Shown: positions 7,238-15,744 of the stretch, piece after piece
Position numbering within the stretch: the first letter of the stretch is position 1
Layout of the letters: the number at the start of each line of letters is the position of its first letter
The notes under the pieces: generated by a model
The model's database searches: none
What the model saw: only the letters and a program-made list of their open reading frames with translations
Told to the model about the DNA's origin: nothing
IMG/VR virus record: IMGVR_UViG_3300042507_002260
Span: 1-33,943 of that record
DNA from: a virus
Strand: one strand, 5' to 3'
DNA: 33,943 bases
Position numbers and translations under genes: made by a program

Positions 7238-9241
7238 ATGGCTGACGAGAACCCGCTGCGCCCACTTTGTAAGCGCTGGATCGAATGCGTCCGGCAAGCT
7301 GAAAAATACAAACGTCCCTTCAGCGAGGACGCTGCGGAAGCCATGGGGTTCTTTGCCGGTGACCCCGACTTCATGTGGAAGGACTCCTACGCTCGCGGTG
7401 AGCGGGGATACATCAAGGGGATGGACCCGCCCCCGTTCCGCATGATGGTCAACCGCGTGTGGGAGGCCGTTCGTCTCTTCACGGCAGTCATCCATCACCG
7501 CAACCCGACGCGGACGGTGTCTCCCAAGGACTACCCCATCCTGGGCCCGCAGCTTCTCGGCATCTTCCCCCAGCCCCCTGTCCCGCAGATGGGGCCGGAC
7601 GGCCAGCCGGTCATGGGCCCAGACGGCCAGCCGGTGATGATGCCCGATCCGGGGATGATGCAGTACCAGCAGATGCTCCAGCAGCAGCAGATGATGCTGG
7701 AGCGCCGCAAGGTGGTTGCCAAGCTCTTGGAGGACTACCTCAACTACACGCCCAACGAACTCAACCTCAAGCAGCACTCACGCAAGGTGGTGGAGGAGGC
7801 GTTTATCAAGGGCGCGGGTGTGTGGTGGCATGAGCTGTACACACCTCCCGGCGGCACGGTGAAGATGGCCGGGTCGTTCTACGACACCATCGACAATCTG
7901 GTCTGGGATCCCGACGCCGACGAGTTTGAGGACATCCGCTGGGCGGCTCGCCGCAGAGTGCAGCCCATCGATGAGGTGGCTGCGAAGTTCGGCCTGTCCC
8001 GTGACGACTTGAAGGGTTCTGTGGAGTCCTACTCCCGGCAGGCCGATGCGACCGAGCGCGGCTATCAGCATGAGAAGAAGACCGGCAAGACGAACGACCT
8101 GATCGTCTACTGGGAGATTTACTCCAAGACCGGCTTTGGCGACAGGCTCAAGGACGCCGACCAAGACCTGCGTGGCAAGTTCGACGCCCTCGGCCCCAAC
8201 TGCTACATCGTCGTTGCCGAGGGTGTGGATTTCCCGCTCAACATTCCTCCGGCGATGATGCAGGAGGAGGTCGATGAGTCCGGCATCCCCCCTACCCTGT
8301 TCATGGCTGCCCAGTGGCCGATCCCCTTCTGGGCCGAGCCGAGCGGATGGCCGTTCACGCCGCTGGTGTGGCACGGCAAGCCGGGCTACTCCTGGCCCAT
8401 CTCGCTGATCCGCCCCGGGATCGGGGAATTGAGATTCATCAACTGGGCGATGTCGTTCCTCGCCACCCGCATTGCCACCTCCAGCCAGACGCTCATCGGT
8501 GTGGCCAAGCATGCGGACCCGGATCTCAAGGCCAAGATCCTGGAGAAGAACGAGGGCGGGTTCAACATCGTTGAAATCTCCGAAGCGGTCGGCCGGTCGG
8601 TGAACGATGTGATCTCTGTCTTCCAGATGCCTGGGGTGACCCAGGACATGTACAACATCATCCAAGCCGTGACCGAGCTGTTCGACCGCCGCGTCGGGCT
8701 GACCGAGCTGATTTACGGCATGACCAGGGCCTCCTTCCGGTCGGCAGCAGAGGCCGCCGTGAAGTCGGAGCAGATCAGCGTCAGGCCCGACGACTACGCT
8801 TCGATTTTGGAAGATGCGTTGTCCGAGGTCGCTCGCAAGGAAGCGCTTCTCGCCCGCTGGATGGTCTACCCGCAGGACGTTGCTCCCATTCTGGGGCCGA
8901 TGGCTGCCCAGGCGTGGCAGTTGCATGTGCAGGGCGAAGACCCTGAGTCGGTCGTCCGTGAATATTCCTATCGCGTGGAGGCTGGTTCGGCACGCAAGCC
9001 GAATATCGCCACCAAGGTGGAGAACATGAACAACGCCATGCAGATAATGATGCCCGTGGCGCAGGGTCTGTTGCAGTCTGGCCAGCCGCAAATCTTCAAC
9101 GCCATGCTGGAGGACTGGGGCGAGGTGATGAACGTGGACATCAGCCGCTACATGGTCCCGCCTCCGCCCCCTCCGCCTCCCGGTCCTCCTCCAGTCCAGC
9201 CGCCCGAAGCCCCACCCGAAGCCCCTCCCCAAGGCCAATAG
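7238..9241 (+). CDS. Portal protein
   Basis: A 667-residue protein placed after the terminase, of the right size for a podovirus-type portal, the dodecameric ring through which DNA enters and leaves the head. The start at 7238 has GTAGGAG 9 bases upstream. An early segment (MMVNRVWEAVRLFTAVI) is followed by a Gln/Met-rich loop at about 130-155 (MQYQQMLQQQQMMLERR), then beta segments. A helical region near 455-520 (VTELFDRRVGLTELIYGMTRASFRSAAEA) fits the portal wing and stem. The last 30 residues are mostly Pro, Glu and Ala, probably a flexible tail. No single motif proves it; size, order and fold-like features together support it. Confidence 0.82.
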   Translation: MADENPLRPLCKRWIECVRQAEKYKRPFSEDAAEAMGFFAGDPDFMWKDSYARGERGYIKGMDPPPFRMMVNRVWEAVRLFTAVIHHRNPTRTVSPKDYPILGPQLLGIFPQPPVPQMGPDGQPVMGPDGQPVMMPDPGMMQYQQMLQQQQMMLERRKVVAKLLEDYLNYTPNELNLKQHSRKVVEEAFIKGAGVWWHELYTPPGGTVKMAGSFYDTIDNLVWDPDADEFEDIRWAARRRVQPIDEVAAKFGLSRDDLKGSVESYSRQADATERGYQHEKKTGKTNDLIVYWEIYSKTGFGDRLKDADQDLRGKFDALGPNCYIVVAEGVDFPLNIPPAMMQEEVDESGIPPTLFMAAQWPIPFWAEPSGWPFTPLVWHGKPGYSWPISLIRPGIGELRFINWAMSFLATRIATSSQTLIGVAKHADPDLKAKILEKNEGGFNIVEISEAVGRSVNDVISVFQMPGVTQDMYNIIQAVTELFDRRVGLTELIYGMTRASFRSAAEAAVKSEQISVRPDDYASILEDALSEVARKEALLARWMVYPQDVAPILGPMAAQAWQLHVQGEDPESVVREYSYRVEAGSARKPNIATKVENMNNAMQIMMPVAQGLLQSGQPQIFNAMLEDWGEVMNVDISRYMVPPPPPPPPGPPPVQPPEAPPEAPPQGQ

Positions 9242-9247
9242 TCCTGT

Positions 9248-9778
9248 ATGACATACCCACCTGAGATCGAAGCCGCTGGCGAATGGGCCAAGAGCCGCTA
9301 TGAGAAAGCCCTGCCCTACGGGGAGAAGTGGGCCGCTATGGTCGCCCTCCAGCAGCCGCCTGGAACCAAGGGAAGCGACCGGGCGTTTCTCCAGGGACGG
9401 CAGAACAACGAGCAGTTGGACGAGATGCCGAAGCGTCAGGCGCAGTACGTCGCCCGTGAGGCCCGGCAGGCAGGGATCAACATCTCGGGGAAATACTATT
9501 GCGCCGGGATAGCCGACAAGCGCGGCTGGAAAGACCCCGCGGCGTGGGTCAGCAGCAACGACGATGTTCTCAGCGTGGCCCGCAAGCGGCGCCTGCACGT
9601 TACGGGAAGCGTGAACTACGATCCCGGCGAAGCCCCGCCGAAGCGCGTGGTGCTGTCGGAGAGCATCATCAAAGACGAACTCCGCAAGGAGAAACGCAAG
9701 AACCCCAACGCCAAGGTCGGGGAGCTGCGAGAGAAGATCATTGACAAGCACGCATACAAGGTGAAGGGACGGCTATGA
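9248..9778 (+). CDS. Unknown basic protein downstream of portal
   Basis: A 176-residue protein I cannot assign to a function. It is rich in Lys, Arg, Tyr and Ala, starts with a helical segment (EIEAAGEWAKSRYEKALPYGEKW), and has a central part with GSDRAFLQGRQNN (41-53) and ISGKYYCAGIADKRGWKDPAAWVSS, then a strongly basic end (KDELRKEKRKNPNAKVGELREKIIDKH). I have the impression that the central pattern recurs in phages and planctomycetes, but this is memory only. The stop overlaps the next start as ATGA. A DNA-binding or assembly role would fit the charge but is not shown. Confidence 0.6.
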   Translation: MTYPPEIEAAGEWAKSRYEKALPYGEKWAAMVALQQPPGTKGSDRAFLQGRQNNEQLDEMPKRQAQYVAREARQAGINISGKYYCAGIADKRGWKDPAAWVSSNDDVLSVARKRRLHVTGSVNYDPGEAPPKRVVLSESIIKDELRKEKRKNPNAKVGELREKIIDKHAYKVKGRL

Positions 9779-10104
9779 ACGAGATCGCACGGCACTTTTC
9801 CCCCGGCTCGGTGATTACGGCCAACTCCTCGGCCGCCACAACGGCAGGCATGATTCCTTTCGGCCGTTTTGGCGGTGCGTGCGTGATGATTGCCGCCACC
9901 AACTCTTGCACGCAGATCAACTGGCACGGGACCGTAGACCCGGCCGTGACTCCGCGGGCCATCTATTCGGATGGCGCGGCCGTCACCTCTGCCGTCACGG
10001 TTGGGATCATCCCCGTGCCCGACGCCTGCTTCGCCGTTAACTATGTGGTCCCCGTCGTTGTGGGCGGGACAACCTGTGCAATGACCGTCATGGCCAAGGG
10101 GTGA
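9775..10104 (+). CDS. Small beta-rich head or fibre accessory protein
   Basis: A 109-residue protein starting in an ATGA overlap. It is rich in Val, Ala, Thr and Gly, with few charged residues and several Cys, and looks like a single beta sandwich (for example GACVMIAATNSCTQINWHG and CAMTVMAKG). The same type of short beta protein recurs at 16826-17179, where it sits next to the fibre gene. This suggests a virion surface or fibre accessory. I do not recognise the family. Confidence 0.6.
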   Translation: MNEIARHFSPGSVITANSSAATTAGMIPFGRFGGACVMIAATNSCTQINWHGTVDPAVTPRAIYSDGAAVTSAVTVGIIPVPDACFAVNYVVPVVVGGTTCAMTVMAKG

Positions 10105-10107
10105 GTG

Positions 10108-10905
10108 ATGGCGTTTGAATACGCTCCCGGCAGCAACGCGCCGATTCGGGTCCGTGAGTCGGTCGTTGTGAACGAGACTCCCACTGCGTCAGAGTTGGAG
10201 GAAGGCGAACTGGCCCTCAACAGCGCGGACGGCACTCTGTACTTCCAGACCGCGTCTGGAACTATCAGCCAGTTCCCGGGTGCGACGGGCTTTAAGAAGA
10301 TCGTCGCTTTAACGCAGGCCGCCTACGACGCCCTGGCCGTCAAGGATTCACAGACGCTGTATGTTGTTAAGGGTTCTGGCCCGTTGATTTCTGGTGTGGC
10401 TAGCGTCAACGGCCAAACGGGCAACGTGAGTCTCGCGTACTCATCGCCCGGCCACACGCACACAGCCGGTGAGGTCGGACTGCCGTCGATTTCGGTCGGC
10501 GCCCTGACGTACGCACAGGGCGCCTCCAGCAGCGATTACTACGAAGTTGCTGGCATGTCTGTGAACCTGTCCTCGCCCGGCGCATACGATGTGCGGGTCG
10601 TTCTGGTTGGGGCCAGCACCAGCGCCGTGTCTGGCGGCGCGCTGGTTGCTATCAACGGCGCGTCCTACGTGGGCTCTGCGCCCCCGACTGGCTACGCCCT
10701 ATACGGCGGCGCGGAATTGGTTGGCAATACCGCCCAGGCCATGTCTGCGTCTACGTCCGGCGCGTTGTCGGCTGCTTTTGTTTACGCCACATCCGCCGCT
10801 GCCACGCTGGCCGTTCGGTTCAACTCCGCCTCTCCGCCAGACAACGCCCATCTGGTGCCCGGGTCGCACATTATCGCCATTCGGTGCGGCGACGGGCCGT
10901 CCTGA
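10108..10905 (+). CDS. Tail or head fibre protein with GHTH motif
   Basis: A 265-residue protein. I choose the ATG at 10108 over the GTG one codon earlier. The first 80 residues hold ELEEGELALNSADGTLYFQ, a common opening module of phage fibre and side-tail proteins, followed by a short helix (LTQAAYDALAVKD) and a strand (TLYVVKG). Then come SVNGQTGNVSL and SSPGHTHTAGEVG near residues 95-125; the GHTH motif is well known in phage fibres and binds metal in the trimer core of some. The rest is a beta-rich C-terminal domain ending HIIAIRCGDGPS, probably the receptor-facing part. It should act as a trimer on the virion surface. Confidence 0.72.
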   Translation: MAFEYAPGSNAPIRVRESVVVNETPTASELEEGELALNSADGTLYFQTASGTISQFPGATGFKKIVALTQAAYDALAVKDSQTLYVVKGSGPLISGVASVNGQTGNVSLAYSSPGHTHTAGEVGLPSISVGALTYAQGASSSDYYEVAGMSVNLSSPGAYDVRVVLVGASTSAVSGGALVAINGASYVGSAPPTGYALYGGAELVGNTAQAMSASTSGALSAAFVYATSAAATLAVRFNSASPPDNAHLVPGSHIIAIRCGDGPS

Positions 10906-10932
10906 CCGTCACTAGATCACCGAGGCAAGCCC

Positions 10933-11715
10933 ATGTGTGCGATGAATCCCCGGCTGCTGCGTCCCAAGGCGAGCGGCTACGTCGCCACCGACGCAGATGC
11001 ACGCGCGTACCTATCGTCTGTCAAGACTGCCGATGGCTCCAGCCTGGAGCCGGCGGTGGCGAAGGCCATCAACGATTTCGTTGCAGGTTGCAAGACCGAT
11101 GCGATCTGGGATGCCATCAAAGCGTGCTGCATCCTATGCGGAGCCAAGACGCTTTCCGGTGCGTTGACGCCGCTGAAGGGTGCCGCGCCGACCAACAACG
11201 GGCCGTTCGTCGCGGGCGACTACAACCGAGAAACTGGCCTTGTCGGCAACGGGTCAACCAAGTGGCTGGACACCAGCCGCAACAACAATGCTGATCCGCA
11301 AGATAACAAACACTTTTCGGTTTACAGGTCGGTGGCAGCAACGAATGACGCCGGGCTTTTTGGAAGCAACGACACTACCACTGGGCATTCACACGTCTAC
11401 ACCGGGTTTGGGGCTTTCTATTTTCGCCACAACGCGGCAACTGCTGACATTCAGGCGTTGAGTGTGAATGCAGGCGCAGTCTTTTTGGGTGCATCCCGTT
11501 CGTCTTCTTCCAGCTTTGGTTATCGAATCGGCGCGAACAGCTATACGGCTACGGTTGCAAGCCAAACGCCTGCCAACTCCAACTTCCGCGCGTTTGAGAC
11601 GGGTGGGCGCACCAACGCACGCCTAGCGTTCTATTCCATTGGTGAAGCCGTAGACCTTGCGTTGCTGCGGACGCGGGTCGATACGCTCATCGCCGCAATA
11701 CAGGCAGCCATATGA
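10933..11715 (+). CDS. Lectin-like fibre / adhesin protein
   Basis: A 260-residue protein with an N-terminal helical part (ADARAYLSSVKTADGSSLEPAVAKAINDFVAGCKTDAIWDAIKACC), then ALTPLKGAAPTNNGPF, GDYNRETGLVGNGSTKWLDT (around 96-115) and a beta-rich remainder. I recall this arrangement in phage structural proteins that carry a concanavalin or LamG-like sandwich, where the Asn/Gly strand starts the sandwich. It probably binds a surface sugar. Start could be ATG 10933 (GAGG upstream) or ATG 10942. The stop overlaps the next gene as ATGA. Together with the gene before, it forms a likely receptor-binding pair. Confidence 0.65.
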   Translation: MCAMNPRLLRPKASGYVATDADARAYLSSVKTADGSSLEPAVAKAINDFVAGCKTDAIWDAIKACCILCGAKTLSGALTPLKGAAPTNNGPFVAGDYNRETGLVGNGSTKWLDTSRNNNADPQDNKHFSVYRSVAATNDAGLFGSNDTTTGHSHVYTGFGAFYFRHNAATADIQALSVNAGAVFLGASRSSSSSFGYRIGANSYTATVASQTPANSNFRAFETGGRTNARLAFYSIGEAVDLALLRTRVDTLIAAIQAAI

Positions 11716-12023
11716 CGCTCTCCGGCCTGACTCTCCCAGTGTCCTATGAATGGGGCGTGGCTCACGCCCTCCTGTTCAGCGCTGCCTTGGCCCAGCGGCT
11801 TGGCGAGGTGCAGGCCCAGCATGGCGACCCGCGCCATGTGCCATCCCCGCGCCGCCTGACCGATGGGCGATTCATGCTCACCGCCGACATCCTGACCGAG
11901 TGCGTGCCCGGCGGGCTGGTCTACGGTGGGTTCAGTCATCTGGACGCGGCCCGGTTTGATGAAATCGAAGTGGTTCCGCTGGCAGAGGTGTCGGCTTTGC
12001 TGCCGGTGGCACCGTCGCCATGA
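11712..12023 (+). CDS. Small unknown protein in fibre region
   Basis: A 103-residue protein without a recognised domain. It reads as mixed helix and strand: AHALLFSAALAQRLGEVQAQHG (17-38), then a segment with basic and Pro residues, GRFMLTADILTE, and VYGGFSHLDAARFDEIEVVPLAEVSALLP. Both ends overlap neighbours by ATGA, so it is coupled to the lectin-like gene before and to the tiny membrane peptide after. It may be a chaperone or a small virion part for the fibre genes; nothing in the sequence decides this. Confidence 0.6.
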   Translation: MTLSGLTLPVSYEWGVAHALLFSAALAQRLGEVQAQHGDPRHVPSPRRLTDGRFMLTADILTECVPGGLVYGGFSHLDAARFDEIEVVPLAEVSALLPVAPSP

Positions 12024-12112
12024 CCCTCCGGCATTTCCTGCTGTTCATGGTCCTCTCCGCCGCCGTCCTGGCCGCCATGATGGCCGGTTTTCTGGTGTTT
12101 CTGCGGGCCTAG
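12020..12112 (+). CDS. Tiny single-span membrane peptide
   Basis: A 30-residue reading frame that begins in an ATGA overlap with the previous gene. After MTLRHF it is almost wholly hydrophobic (LLFMVLSAAVLAAMM, then GFLVFL) and ends in RA, so it should form one transmembrane helix. The ATGA start copies the coupling used at most junctions of this operon, which is the main reason to believe it. It could be a small lysis protein, or a peptide that helps in membrane passage. The short length leaves a real chance that it is not expressed. Confidence 0.5.
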   Translation: MTLRHFLLFMVLSAAVLAAMMAGFLVFLRA

Positions 12113-12137
12113 TTCTGGGGCAATAGTCCCTAGAGCC

Positions 12138-13262
12138 ATGGCGTACCTCACGTATTACGATGCCGTCGAATCGCTGATCGTCTCCTCCTTTGGCGGCCCC
12201 CAGGACGCCGAGCAGCGGGACATCCGTACGGCCATTCACCGGGCGTACGACGAACTGACGACCATCCGGGACTGGGCCTACTACCACGTACACGGCCGGA
12301 TCGTCCTCCAGGCTCCGTACGACACCGGGACGGTCACCTCCAGCGGTGCCACAGTGACGCTCACGGGCGGCACATGGCCCACCTGGGCCGCCAGCGGTGC
12401 CTACCTGAAGGTCGGTGAGGAAATCTGCCGCGTGGCCTCCCGCACCTCTGGGAGCGTTGTGGTCCTGGATTCCGACCTTGCCTTGAAGGCCGACGTTACG
12501 GGTGCGTCCTACACGCTGTACCGCAGCGTCTACCCGCTGCCGGATGACTTCCGGAACCTGGACGAGCCCAGCGACGAATACAACTGGTGGAGTGGCCTGT
12601 ATGTGACCCCTGATCAGGCCATGAAGATCGAACGGGTCAGCAACTCCTCCGGGGAGCCGTACCACTGGACCTTGATCAAAGACCCTGACTCGTCCGGCTG
12701 GGCCATCAAGGTGGTTGGGTATCCCACCGGCACGCAGACGTTGGATTTCACCTATCGTCGCACGGCCCGGCCGATTCGCTACTCCGGCCATGAGGCTGCC
12801 CTGCGTCAGGGAACGCTGGCCCGCTCCACCACCGCGGTGACCGGAAGTGGCACGGCGTTCTCTTCCGCCATGGTGGGGAGCGTCCTGCGGATTGGCGACA
12901 CCACCAACATCCCTGGTCCGATTGAATCGCTGAACCCGTGGGTGTCGGAAGCCAAGATCACGGCGGTCGCCAGTGCGACTAGCCTCACCACGGATGCGTC
13001 CGGAACCGTGGCATCGACCACCAAGTACCTGATCACGGACCCCTTGGACCTTGCCCCGCACATGCACGGGGCCATGGATTCGGCGTGCGACTACTGGCTG
13101 GCCCGAATCCGCGGATCGGGCGAGGACAAGGCGTTCCAGCTCTACCAGCGGGATCTCCGGCTGGCGATGGAGCAGGACCAGCTCGCCCCGCTCTCAGGCC
13201 GGTCCCGCTACGTGTGGCATGACGGCGGCTGGCGGAGCCCGCTCCAAGCGGATGTCGGATGA
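12138..13262 (+). CDS. Tail connector / adaptor-like protein
   Basis: A 374-residue protein that probably joins portal and tail nozzle. The first 45 residues are helical and ionic (YYDAVESLIVSSFGG...DIRTAIHRAYDELTTIRDWAYYHVHG), a pattern typical of adaptor proteins that bind portal subunits. A beta-rich insertion follows (52-125), then YPLPDDFRNLDEPSDEYNWW near 132-151, another beta segment (222-275), and a helical C-terminal region (HMHGAMDSACDYWLARIRGSGEDKAFQLYQRDL). The two beta insertions both carry threshold-like repeats (for example TAVTGSGTAFSS) common in such proteins. The position before the nozzle gene agrees. There is no strong ribosome site. Confidence 0.68.
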   Translation: MAYLTYYDAVESLIVSSFGGPQDAEQRDIRTAIHRAYDELTTIRDWAYYHVHGRIVLQAPYDTGTVTSSGATVTLTGGTWPTWAASGAYLKVGEEICRVASRTSGSVVVLDSDLALKADVTGASYTLYRSVYPLPDDFRNLDEPSDEYNWWSGLYVTPDQAMKIERVSNSSGEPYHWTLIKDPDSSGWAIKVVGYPTGTQTLDFTYRRTARPIRYSGHEAALRQGTLARSTTAVTGSGTAFSSAMVGSVLRIGDTTNIPGPIESLNPWVSEAKITAVASATSLTTDASGTVASTTKYLITDPLDLAPHMHGAMDSACDYWLARIRGSGEDKAFQLYQRDLRLAMEQDQLAPLSGRSRYVWHDGGWRSPLQADVG

Positions 13263-13528
13263 TCACCATCGACACATGGCGTGGGCTCGTCACTAACGGC
13301 AGCCCGTATGCGTTGCCCGTGGGGGCCGCGGTGACGCAGGTCAACTTCCAGTGCCGCCGCCCCGGAGAGCTAACAGCCCGCGGCGGGCAGGTGGCGGCAT
13401 CGTTTAGCTCGCACGTTGCTGGGGCCACGCAGGTCGTTGAAATGTTTCGCTGCCCTATAGGTGCGTCTGAGTGCGTTCTGTACCAGTCGGCTGATGGCGT
13501 CATCAGGATTGCGAGAGGTTTTACGTGA
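13259..13528 (+). CDS. N-terminal part of the nozzle-like protein, encoded separately
   Basis: An 89-residue protein starting in an ATGA overlap. It holds an opening strand (IDTWRGLVTNGSPYALPVGAAVTQVNFQCRRPGELTARGGQ) and a second pair of strands (ATQVVEMFRCP and ECVLYQSADGVIRIARGFT). This is what I would expect at the start of a nozzle or beta-propeller protein: the RPGEL...RGG part normally precedes a strand pair and then the STVWP...GDVYGVNG part, which here opens the next gene. The stop overlaps the next start as GTGA, a change of -1 frame. It may be a naturally separate subunit or half of a broken or frameshifted gene. Confidence 0.65.
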   Translation: MITIDTWRGLVTNGSPYALPVGAAVTQVNFQCRRPGELTARGGQVAASFSSHVAGATQVVEMFRCPIGASECVLYQSADGVIRIARGFT

Positions 13529-15744
13529 GCGCACTTTCAGGCGGCAGCTCGCTGTCCACTGTCTGGCCCGTGACCTTTGCCCGCGGCCGGAACGGTGACG
13601 TTTATGGCGTGAATGGCGAGGCCCGTGGCATTCGCTGGGACACGGTCGCCGGGGTGGAGCAGCTTGGCATATCGGCCCCCGCCTCCGCGCCCACCATCAC
13701 GGTCGGAGGCGGAACCGCCAAGTACGACGTAGTCGGCGTGATGGTCACGGACCCCGGTGCGTGCTACAGCAAGACGCCGACGCTGTCGTTTAGTGCGTCT
13801 GGTTCGCAGGCCCCGCAGGCAAAGGCCAATCTTGCCCATGGCCACTGCGGCAGCGTCAGCATGCTGAAGTACGGGAATGGTTTCACCTCCCCTCCTACGG
13901 CTACCGTTTCCGCTCCAGATGCAGCGGGAGGCACAGGGGCCGTGCTGGCGGTAACCACCTCCAGCTTTACGATTGATCTCCCGGGCGGCGGCACGGAAAC
14001 ACGCTACCGCGTTGCGAGCGTGAGCGTTTCCGCTGGCGGGTCAGGCTATTCTGGTCGTCCGCAAGTTATTTTTTCCGGAGATGGGGCCGGTGGTGCCATC
14101 GCCACGGCCACCGTGTCGGCGGGCGTCATTACTGCCGTGACTGTCCGGCGTGGCGGCGTATATGAGACTGCCCCGACCGCAGTCATTGTGGCCGACTACG
14201 ACAATATCCCGCGTGATGCGGCCGTGGCTCCGGTCACCCAGCCCGCCATCATTGGTAAGTATTGGTGTGCGATCCGATACATAGACGACACGGTTCCCGA
14301 AAAGCGCGGGCCCATCCCGTCCAGCATCAGTGAACTGACCAGCATCGAAGTGTCCAGCGCGGCGCCGGGGTTCACTTGGAACTGGTCCAACGCTGGCATG
14401 GAATCCCGCGTAGACAAGATTGAATTGTGGAGAACCACCGCAGACCAAGTCTTGGTTCTGTACAAGGTGGCCGAGGTGTCGAAGGGCACCACTACCTACG
14501 CCGACAGCTTGTCCGACACGCAGCTCTCCGATCCTTCCCGGACGGGCTTTGCGGCCCTGCCCATAACGCTTCCTAACGGCCAGACAAACGCCCGGCGTTT
14601 CAATCCGCCGCCGCAGAACAAGCGCGTGGTGACCATCTTCCAAGACCGGGCATGGTATGCCGTCGATGTTCCCGGCAAGAAATTCAAAGGCACCTCCGAC
14701 TCCAACGCCGCGGAGCCGAATGCGTTGTACTTCTCTGAGGCCGACGAGCCGGAAAGCGTTCCGGAAGTCAACCAAATCGTTATCCAAGAGAACGTCAAGG
14801 GGCAGGATCGGGTCACCGCCCTAATGCCTTTTGGCGGCGGCATGGTGGTGTTGCAAGAGAGGCACGCCTACCGTCTGTCATTCGTATCGCAGCCCCTGAT
14901 CGACGCCAGTGTCACACTGATCGGTCAGCGAGGCTGCCTGAACCAGCGATGCTGGGATGTGTTTGACAACGTCGCATACGTGGTCGATAGCCTTGGGATG
15001 TACATCCTGGATGGCTCGCAGGCTGTGCCGCTCTCGGACCCTGTGGAAACCTACTGGTCTGACAACATCATCCACTGGGCCTCCTCAAAGTGGTTTTTCG
15101 TCCGCGTCGATCCGGTCAGCCGCATCGCCCGATTCTTCTTCTCGGTCACTGCCGGATTCCCTGACCGCGCCCTGTGCTTCCATCCCACCACCAAGGCGTG
15201 GTGGCTGGAAACCTACGCGCAGACCTTTGCGGCGGCGGAGTGCCTCTCCGCGGGCGGCAGGCAGAGCATGGTTGTGGGCGGCCAATCTGGGGCTTTGCTA
15301 AAGTTCGACACGGGCGGTGCGGACGTTCCAGCGGCTGGTGGCTCCGCGTCGATATCTTGCCAACTGCGGACTGGCAATATGTCCCTGGACCCCAAGCAGA
15401 ATGACCGCGCCATCCGTGTGCTGTACGCGCCGACCACCGCGGACTGCAACTTGTCGCTGGCTCTGCATTACAACGGGTCTTCTAGTCCCCGCAACGCTGC
15501 TGTCGCCACCGACCGCGGCGGCGGCTTCACCACTACGGGCGGAGCCGCGGCCACGTTGAACCTCAAGCGTTCCCGCTCGGCGCTTGGTGACGCTACTGGA
15601 TACGCGGTGTGTCACTACGCGGGCCGCATAGACGAGCGGTCGGTCGGCACCGACAGGCACCTGGCCGTTGCGTTGTCTTTATCTAGGCCAAGCTCTGAAA
15701 CTGTCACCGTGTACGGCACTGCTGTCGGCGGAGTGTCCCAGTAA
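13525..15744 (+). CDS. Tail nozzle-like structural protein
   Basis: A 739-residue protein starting at GTG 13525. Early residues STVWPVTFARGRNGDVYGVNG are followed by an inserted region (about 50-230) of Gly-rich repeat units of the form GGSGYS-x-x-P-x-V-x-F-S-G, each with paired strands; two or more copies are visible. The main part then resumes with KYWCAIRYID, and near 405-560 shows LYFSEADEPESVPEVNQIVI, VTALMPFGGGMVVLQERHAYRL, and NVAYVVDSLGMYILDG, the blade-like repeats of podovirus nozzle proteins. It should form the lower tail tube. The next gene, a fibre, begins in a TAATG overlap. The start seems incomplete without the 89-residue gene before it. Confidence 0.75.
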   Translation: MSALSGGSSLSTVWPVTFARGRNGDVYGVNGEARGIRWDTVAGVEQLGISAPASAPTITVGGGTAKYDVVGVMVTDPGACYSKTPTLSFSASGSQAPQAKANLAHGHCGSVSMLKYGNGFTSPPTATVSAPDAAGGTGAVLAVTTSSFTIDLPGGGTETRYRVASVSVSAGGSGYSGRPQVIFSGDGAGGAIATATVSAGVITAVTVRRGGVYETAPTAVIVADYDNIPRDAAVAPVTQPAIIGKYWCAIRYIDDTVPEKRGPIPSSISELTSIEVSSAAPGFTWNWSNAGMESRVDKIELWRTTADQVLVLYKVAEVSKGTTTYADSLSDTQLSDPSRTGFAALPITLPNGQTNARRFNPPPQNKRVVTIFQDRAWYAVDVPGKKFKGTSDSNAAEPNALYFSEADEPESVPEVNQIVIQENVKGQDRVTALMPFGGGMVVLQERHAYRLSFVSQPLIDASVTLIGQRGCLNQRCWDVFDNVAYVVDSLGMYILDGSQAVPLSDPVETYWSDNIIHWASSKWFFVRVDPVSRIARFFFSVTAGFPDRALCFHPTTKAWWLETYAQTFAAAECLSAGGRQSMVVGGQSGALLKFDTGGADVPAAGGSASISCQLRTGNMSLDPKQNDRAIRVLYAPTTADCNLSLALHYNGSSSPRNAAVATDRGGGFTTTGGAAATLNLKRSRSALGDATGYAVCHYAGRIDERSVGTDRHLAVALSLSRPSSETVTVYGTAVGGVSQ

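Noticed and set aside
7778-9751. Long minus-strand frame opposite the portal gene
   Set aside because: Mirror of strong + strand codon bias; the portal and its neighbour account for the region.
10105-10107. GTG as start of the GHTH fibre gene
   Set aside because: An ATG follows at once in the same frame and is the simpler start.
10105-11715. Diversity-generating retroelement acting on the adhesin genes
   Set aside because: No reverse transcriptase and no template-type repeat of the adhesin 3' end were seen in the window.
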